Positions 7,496 through 10,990 of a DNA stretch of 10,990 nucleotides are shown piece after piece. The stretch's first letter is position 1. The number at the start of each line of letters is the position of its first letter. This stretch comes from Nitrosomonadales bacterium (lineage in GTDB: Bacteria; Pseudomonadota; Gammaproteobacteria; Burkholderiales; Gallionellaceae): positions 1 through 10,990 of the forward strand of contig QJWF01000017.1 in the NCBI GenBank assembly GCA_003235435.1. Reading direction: 5' to 3'. A program made the position numbers and the translations under genes. Under the pieces are notes generated by a model that did no database searches, was not told where the DNA came from, and was given only the letters and a program-made list of their open reading frames with translations.

Positions 7496-8184
7496 GGCGT
7501 ATTGTGCTGCGAACGTACTTGCCTGTCGAGTTCGGCCAGTCGTTCCGGGGTGCCGACATCCACCCACAAACCCGGATGATGTTCGCCGCTGATTTTACCA
7601 AGCGCAATCTGTCCATGCAGCAGAGGTGCGAGCGGCGCTTTTGTTCCACGAGCGATGCGGTCAAACAGTGAAGGGCGATAGACGCCGATACCGCTGAAGG
7701 TGAGTTTAGGAGGGGTTTCTGTCACACGCCCCCCGTGCAAGCCGAAATCCCCATGAGGATGCTGGGGCGGGTTGTTCACCAACACCAGGTGAGCAGAGTC
7801 GCCATGAAGTTGCAGAAATTCTGCGCAAGCTTGAAGACGGGAACAGTCAAAGTCGCAGAAAATATCACCATTGACAACGGCAAAGGGCTGCTCGCCCAGA
7901 AGATGAAGCGCGTAAGCGATGCCCCCGGCCGTTTCCAGTGCAATACCTTCGTCTGAATAACTGATTGTTGCACCGAACCGGCTGCCATTTCCGAGTGCCT
8001 GTTCGATCTTGGCGCCGAGATGGGCATGGTTGATGACGATATTGGTGATACCTGCGCGCGCGAGGCGCTCGATGTGCCAGACGATCAGTGACTTGCCGCC
8101 GACTTTAAGCAGCGGTTTGGGAGTGTGGTCGGTGAGCGGGCGCATGCGCTCGCCGCGACCGGCTGCAAGGATCATGGCTTTCAA
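7492..8184 (-). CDS. murU: N-acetylmuramate-1-phosphate uridylyltransferase
   Basis: A 230-residue sugar-phosphate nucleotidyltransferase. Motifs: [13 protein letters not shown] (6-18), the nucleotide-binding signature; PKPLL (22-26) with the conserved lysine; ETAGGI (84-89); VNGDIF (104-109) with metal-binding Asp107; and the C-terminal [13 protein letters not shown]. Sequence alone would also allow a glucose-1-phosphate thymidylyl/uridylyltransferase. The short length and the direct overlap with amgK point to MurU, which makes UDP-MurNAc from MurNAc-1-phosphate in the recycling route that bypasses MurA (known in Pseudomonas putida). I start at TTG 8184, overlapping the amgK stop as TTGA, because MKAMILAAG is the usual N-terminus and GGGA lies eight bases upstream. 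An ATG three codons later (8175) is the alternative. The product is cytoplasmic. pepP follows with an ATGA overlap. Confidence 0.88.
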   Translation of the reverse strand: MKAMILAAGRGERMRPLTDHTPKPLLKVGGKSLIVWHIERLARAGITNIVINHAHLGAKIEQALGNGSRFGATISYSDEGIALETAGGIAYALHLLGEQPFAVVNGDIFCDFDCSRLQACAEFLQLHGDSAHLVLVNNPPQHPHGDFGLHGGRVTETPPKLTFSGIGVYRPSLFDRIARGTKAPLAPLLHGQIALGKISGEHHPGLWVDVGTPERLAELDRQVRSQHNTP

Positions 8185-9230
8185 AATGTGTATCCCATTT
8201 GTTTGTCCTGAGGTTCCAATTCATCCAGCAGGACGAGCAGTGGTTTCAGATCGATGTAGCGCTCGCTGGCGCGGCGCAGGTAATCCATCACCAGCGGCAG
8301 ATCTTTAAGGTAGCCGTCCTTGCCGTCGCGATGGTATAGCCGTGCGAATATTCCCAGCACCTTGAGATGGCGTTGTACACCCATCCATTCGTAATCGCGG
8401 TAAAACCCTGAGAAATCCCGGTGTACCGGCAAACCCGCCTTGCGTGCATTTTCCCAGTAGCGGATCAGCCAGTCCATGACCAGCTCTTCATCCCAGCGTA
8501 TATAGGCGTCTTTGAACAGCGAAGCGAGGTCGTACGTGATCGGGCCGTAGACTGCGTCCTGAAAGTCGAGAATGCCGGGGTTGTTGTTCTCGAGGAACAT
8601 CAGGTTGCGCGAATGGTAATCGCGATGCACGTAAACGCGCGGTTGGCCAAGGTTGTTGGCGATGATGCGAGCGAAAACTGATTCCAGCTTGGCATTTTGC
8701 TCTGCGTTGAGCGTGATATTGAGATGCTTGCCGATATACCATTCCGGGAACAGACGCATCTCGCGCTGCAGCAGCGTTTCGTCATAGGGCGGCAATTCGC
8801 TTTCGCGGGAGGCGAGCTGGATATTGATCAGCGCGTCGGTTGCCGCGCCATACAGCTCGCGTGCAGTGTTGATGTTGCCGCCGGTCAGGACTTGCAGGTA
8901 TGTAGTGCTGCCCAGGTCGGACAACAGCAGGAAGCCTTGTTTAAGGTCCTGTGCGTACAGATGCGGCACATGCACTCCGGCATGCTCGAACAATTCAGCC
9001 ACGTGCAGAAATGGGCGGCAATCCTCGTGTTGCGGCGGGGCATCCATCGCGATCAGTGTGCCAGCATGCTGCTCGCAGCGACTGCTCCGCTCGTCGCTTT
9101 TTTCTTGATTCTGAAACGCGACACGGAAATATCGCCGGAAGCTTGCATCTGCTGAGGCAGGTGCAAGCAAAAATGATTCGTCAGGGAAAAGGCCCCGCAG
9201 CCATTCGGTAAGCTGTTTCTGCCGTAGCAT
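8181..9230 (-). CDS. amgK: N-acetylmuramate/N-acetylglucosamine kinase (anomeric)
   Basis: A 349-residue kinase of the aminoglycoside phosphotransferase-like fold. AmgK phosphorylates MurNAc or GlcNAc at C1, feeding MurU. Visible motifs: the nucleotide-binding start [13 protein letters not shown] (25-37), [13 protein letters not shown] (62-74), the catalytic loop [12 protein letters not shown] (201-212, Asp204 as base, Asn209 metal), and [10 protein letters not shown] (221-230), the metal-binding DFG equivalent. Between FRV and MDAPP there is a charged segment of about 15 residues (41-56), longer than I expect for this family. The frame is followed by murU in a TTGA overlap, and the divergent neighbour is lptD, an arrangement shared with Pseudomonas. 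The ATG at 9230 has no strong ribosome binding site. Its first base is adjacent to an ATG on the other strand (CATATG, 9228-9233). The head of the operon is likely here. Confidence 0.9.
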   Translation of the reverse strand: MLRQKQLTEWLRGLFPDESFLLAPASADASFRRYFRVAFQNQEKSDERSSRCEQHAGTLIAMDAPPQHEDCRPFLHVAELFEHAGVHVPHLYAQDLKQGFLLLSDLGSTTYLQVLTGGNINTARELYGAATDALINIQLASRESELPPYDETLLQREMRLFPEWYIGKHLNITLNAEQNAKLESVFARIIANNLGQPRVYVHRDYHSRNLMFLENNNPGILDFQDAVYGPITYDLASLFKDAYIRWDEELVMDWLIRYWENARKAGLPVHRDFSGFYRDYEWMGVQRHLKVLGIFARLYHRDGKDGYLKDLPLVMDYLRRASERYIDLKPLLVLLDELEPQDKQMGYTF

Positions 9231-9239
9231 ATGGAGATC

Positions 9240-9267
9240 TTGGTGTTAAACTTGGGGAAGTTTATCA
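9240..9267 (+). promoter_or_regulatory. Possible sigma70-type promoter for lptD
   Basis: TTGGTG (9240-9245) and TTATCA (9262-9267) are 16 bases apart in the short interval between amgK and lptD, and would give a leader of about 14 bases before the ATG at 9288. No sigmaE-like pair (GGAACTT with TCTGA at the right spacing) was found, although lptD is sigmaE-dependent in E. coli. The call is weak and fails if lptD starts at 9231. Confidence 0.2.
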
Positions 9268-9287
9268 CCTTACGATTTCTGCGCGCT

Positions 9288-10990
9288 ATGCGGTTTCGCC
9301 ACCACTTTATCGTGATGTTTCTGCTCTGTGCTTTTGCGATTCACTGCGTCGCGAATGCGGAGGCACTCGAGCCGGACGTGGACAATAGTTTGCCGGCTGA
9401 GACTACAACGGCATTGGATCAGCCCGCAGTCGTTGAGGCGGACCATCTGGAAGGCAAAAAGGGAAAGCAACTCGAGGCTTCAGGAAATGCACAATTTCGC
9501 AAGGGTGACCAGTCAATTCGCGCGGATCGCTTGCTGTACTTTCAGGATAGTCGTGATATCCATGCGCAAGGATCGGTGTTGTTGCTAAAAGGTGATCAAT
9601 CGGTCCGCACTGACAGATTATGGTATTACGAGGACATCCGCGAGATCGATGCTCAAGGGTCGGTGGAACTTGAACAGAAAGGCAGCAAGATGAGCGGGCC
9701 GCATCTCAGGCTCAACCTGGATACCAGCGTCGGCACCATGGAGAAACCGGAGTTTTTCCTTCCCGAGAACGATGGGCGCGGCGCGGCTGAAGTAATGCAT
9801 ATCCAGGATCAGAAACATTTCATTCTGGAAAAGGCCAGCTACACGACTTGTCCGGCGGACAATCAGGATTGGATGCTGAAAATGAACGGCCTGGAAATCG
9901 ACAAAAGCCGGCAGATAGGCGTTGCCCATCATGCCTGGATCGAATTCAAGGATGTGCCCATCCTTTACTCGCCATGGATGGATTTCCCGCTCAACGATCA
10001 GCGCAAATCCGGATTTCTGGCACCGATATTCGGCGGCACCGTCAAGGGCGGTAGTGAATTGACTTTGCCTTACTATTGGAACATTGCCCCGAATCGAGAC
10101 GCAACCATTGCGCCACGGTTCATGCTCAAACGCGGTTTGATGCTCAACAACGAGTTCCGCTATCTCCAGAGAAAATATGTCGGTGAAGTGAATGTGGATG
10201 TTTTGCCCCATGATCTGCTGGCTAATCGCAGCCGAAACCGACTCAGCCTCAAGCATGATCAGGCGCTTGCGGAGGGTCTTAATGGAAGCGTCAATTTCAA
10301 CCGTGTTTCGGATGACGATTACTTCAGGGATCTGGCAGATTCGGTCAGTGCCACTTCCCAGGTCAACCTTCTGCGTGAAGGTATATTGAGTTATCAAGTG
10401 GGTGAATGGATCGCTTCCGCGCGCGTTCAACGTTTCCAAACATTGCAGGATCCTGTAGCGCCCATTGCAGTGCCTTATGCCCGATTGCCGCAATTGACTG
10501 TCAATACCCAGCAATATCGTTCCGGCGTGAACCTTGGGTTAGCCGGTGAATATGTCGATTTCAGGCATCCCACCGCTGTGAACGGTTCGCGGACGGTAAT
10601 CAAACCGAGTATCAGTTATCCGATGGTCGGAGATTCATCCTTATACGTCACGCCAAAATTGACATTGCACAGCACGTACTATGCGCTTCGCGAGAACAAT
10701 ACAGGGGGGTTGCCGAATGCATCCCGCACATTGCCTATTTTGAGTGTGGACAGCGGAGTTGCTTTTGAGCGTGAATCGAATATGTTTGGTGGCGATTATG
10801 TGCAAACATTCGAACCCCGCGCATATTATGTTTATGTGCCATACCGGGATCAATCGGCATTGCCGAATTTTGATTCAGCCCTTGCGGACTTCAATTTCAC
10901 ACAGATATTCACCGAGAATCGTTTTTCCGGCAGCGACCGTATCGGCGACGCGCATCAAATTACCGTTGCGGCAACTTCGAGGCTGCTGGA
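9288..10990 (+). CDS. lptD: LPS-assembly outer membrane protein LptD, N-terminal part (partial)
   Basis: The frame stays open to the right edge, giving 567 residues of a protein usually near 750-800. LptD forms the outer-membrane beta-barrel that, with LptE, inserts LPS into the outer leaflet. Residues 1-24 are a signal peptide (MRFRHH, then FIVMFLLCAFAIHCV, cleavage at ANA|EA). Residues about 45-180 form the LptA-like jellyroll, with a 29-residue internal repeat (DQSIRADRLLYF from 74, DQSVRTDRLWYY from 103, each ending in AQGSV). YTTCP (185-189, Cys188) and YSPWMDFPL mark the entry to the barrel, and PYRDQSALPNFD near the edge is a strong LptD signature. I start at ATG 9288 because it gives a clean signal peptide. 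An in-frame ATG at 9231 would add 19 residues. No clear ribosome binding site precedes either. The gene is divergent from amgK. Confidence 0.95.
   Translation, partial: MRFRHHFIVMFLLCAFAIHCVANAEALEPDVDNSLPAETTTALDQPAVVEADHLEGKKGKQLEASGNAQFRKGDQSIRADRLLYFQDSRDIHAQGSVLLLKGDQSVRTDRLWYYEDIREIDAQGSVELEQKGSKMSGPHLRLNLDTSVGTMEKPEFFLPENDGRGAAEVMHIQDQKHFILEKASYTTCPADNQDWMLKMNGLEIDKSRQIGVAHHAWIEFKDVPILYSPWMDFPLNDQRKSGFLAPIFGGTVKGGSELTLPYYWNIAPNRDATIAPRFMLKRGLMLNNEFRYLQRKYVGEVNVDVLPHDLLANRSRNRLSLKHDQALAEGLNGSVNFNRVSDDDYFRDLADSVSATSQVNLLREGILSYQVGEWIASARVQRFQTLQDPVAPIAVPYARLPQLTVNTQQYRSGVNLGLAGEYVDFRHPTAVNGSRTVIKPSISYPMVGDSSLYVTPKLTLHSTYYALRENNTGGLPNASRTLPILSVDSGVAFERESNMFGGDYVQTFEPRAYYVYVPYRDQSALPNFDSALADFNFTQIFTENRFSGSDRIGDAHQITVAATSRLL

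Noticed and set aside
7496..7567. A 24-codon N-terminal extension of pepP.
   Set aside because: The extension lies inside murU and has an atypical composition. The ATG at 7495 gives the normal PepP N-terminus and the ATGA overlap seen at the next junction.
6428..7579. A 383-codon open frame on the plus strand, opposite pepP.
   Set aside because: It lies almost wholly antisense to a clear PepP with all metal ligands. Its translation shows no recognisable domain and looks like a composition-driven shadow frame.
9300..9350. AIHC near the LptD N-terminus as a lipobox.
   Set aside because: The residues before the cysteine do not fit the lipobox pattern (small residues at -1 and usually Leu at -3), and LptD is a barrel protein cut by signal peptidase I; ANA|EA is a better site.
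9618..10514. A 298-codon open frame on the minus strand, opposite lptD.
   Set aside because: It is antisense to unmistakable LptD sequence and has no recognisable domain or upstream start signal.

Overview
The window looks like an ordinary housekeeping stretch of a Gram-negative beta-proteobacterial chromosome. The evidence is an outer-membrane LPS assembly gene (lptD), a ubiquinone hydroxylase, the pyrB-pyrC' pair, and the lptD/amgK/murU and pepP-ubiH neighbourhoods known from beta/gamma-proteobacteria. Base composition looks like the mid-50s % GC by eye. Something near the Nitrosomonadales/Gallionellaceae is my guess, not a demonstrated assignment. There are no rRNA or tRNA genes, no CRISPR array, and no transposase or phage genes. 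Coding density is very high, and no gap exceeds 140 bases.

Layout, left to right. (1) Plus strand, 1-1370: the tail of pyrB (aspartate carbamoyltransferase), then pyrC', a dihydroorotase-like protein whose metal-binding residues are gone. It is probably a structural partner of PyrB and not an enzyme. (2) A 133-base gap holds a perfect 16-base palindrome next to a possible promoter. (3) Plus strand, 1504-4903: prlC (oligopeptidase A), a secreted DUF4124-glutaredoxin-like protein, and xthA (exonuclease III), tightly packed with an 11-base gap and then a 4-base ATGA overlap. (4) A 136-base convergent gap (4904-5039) carries a REP-like palindrome, a longer hairpin and a copy of the TTCGACAGGCTCAGG-type dispersed repeat. 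(5) Minus strand, 9230 down to 5040: amgK, murU, pepP and ubiH, every junction a 4-base stop/start overlap, so one translationally coupled operon. (6) Plus strand from 9288 to the window end: the N-terminal 567 residues of lptD, divergent from amgK.

How the genes fit together. AmgK and MurU form the anabolic N-acetylmuramate recycling route to UDP-MurNAc (known from Pseudomonas) and sit back to back with the LPS export porin LptD, so this is a cell-envelope locus. PepP and PrlC are cytoplasmic peptidases for peptide turnover. UbiH supplies a ring hydroxylation in aerobic ubiquinone synthesis. pyrB-pyrC' belongs to pyrimidine synthesis. No clear undescribed system was found. The points most worth a second look are the degenerate dihydroorotase, the stacked dispersed repeats in the convergent gap, the lptD/amgK head-to-head start region, and a charged insertion in AmgK that overlaps an antisense hairpin with a T tract.
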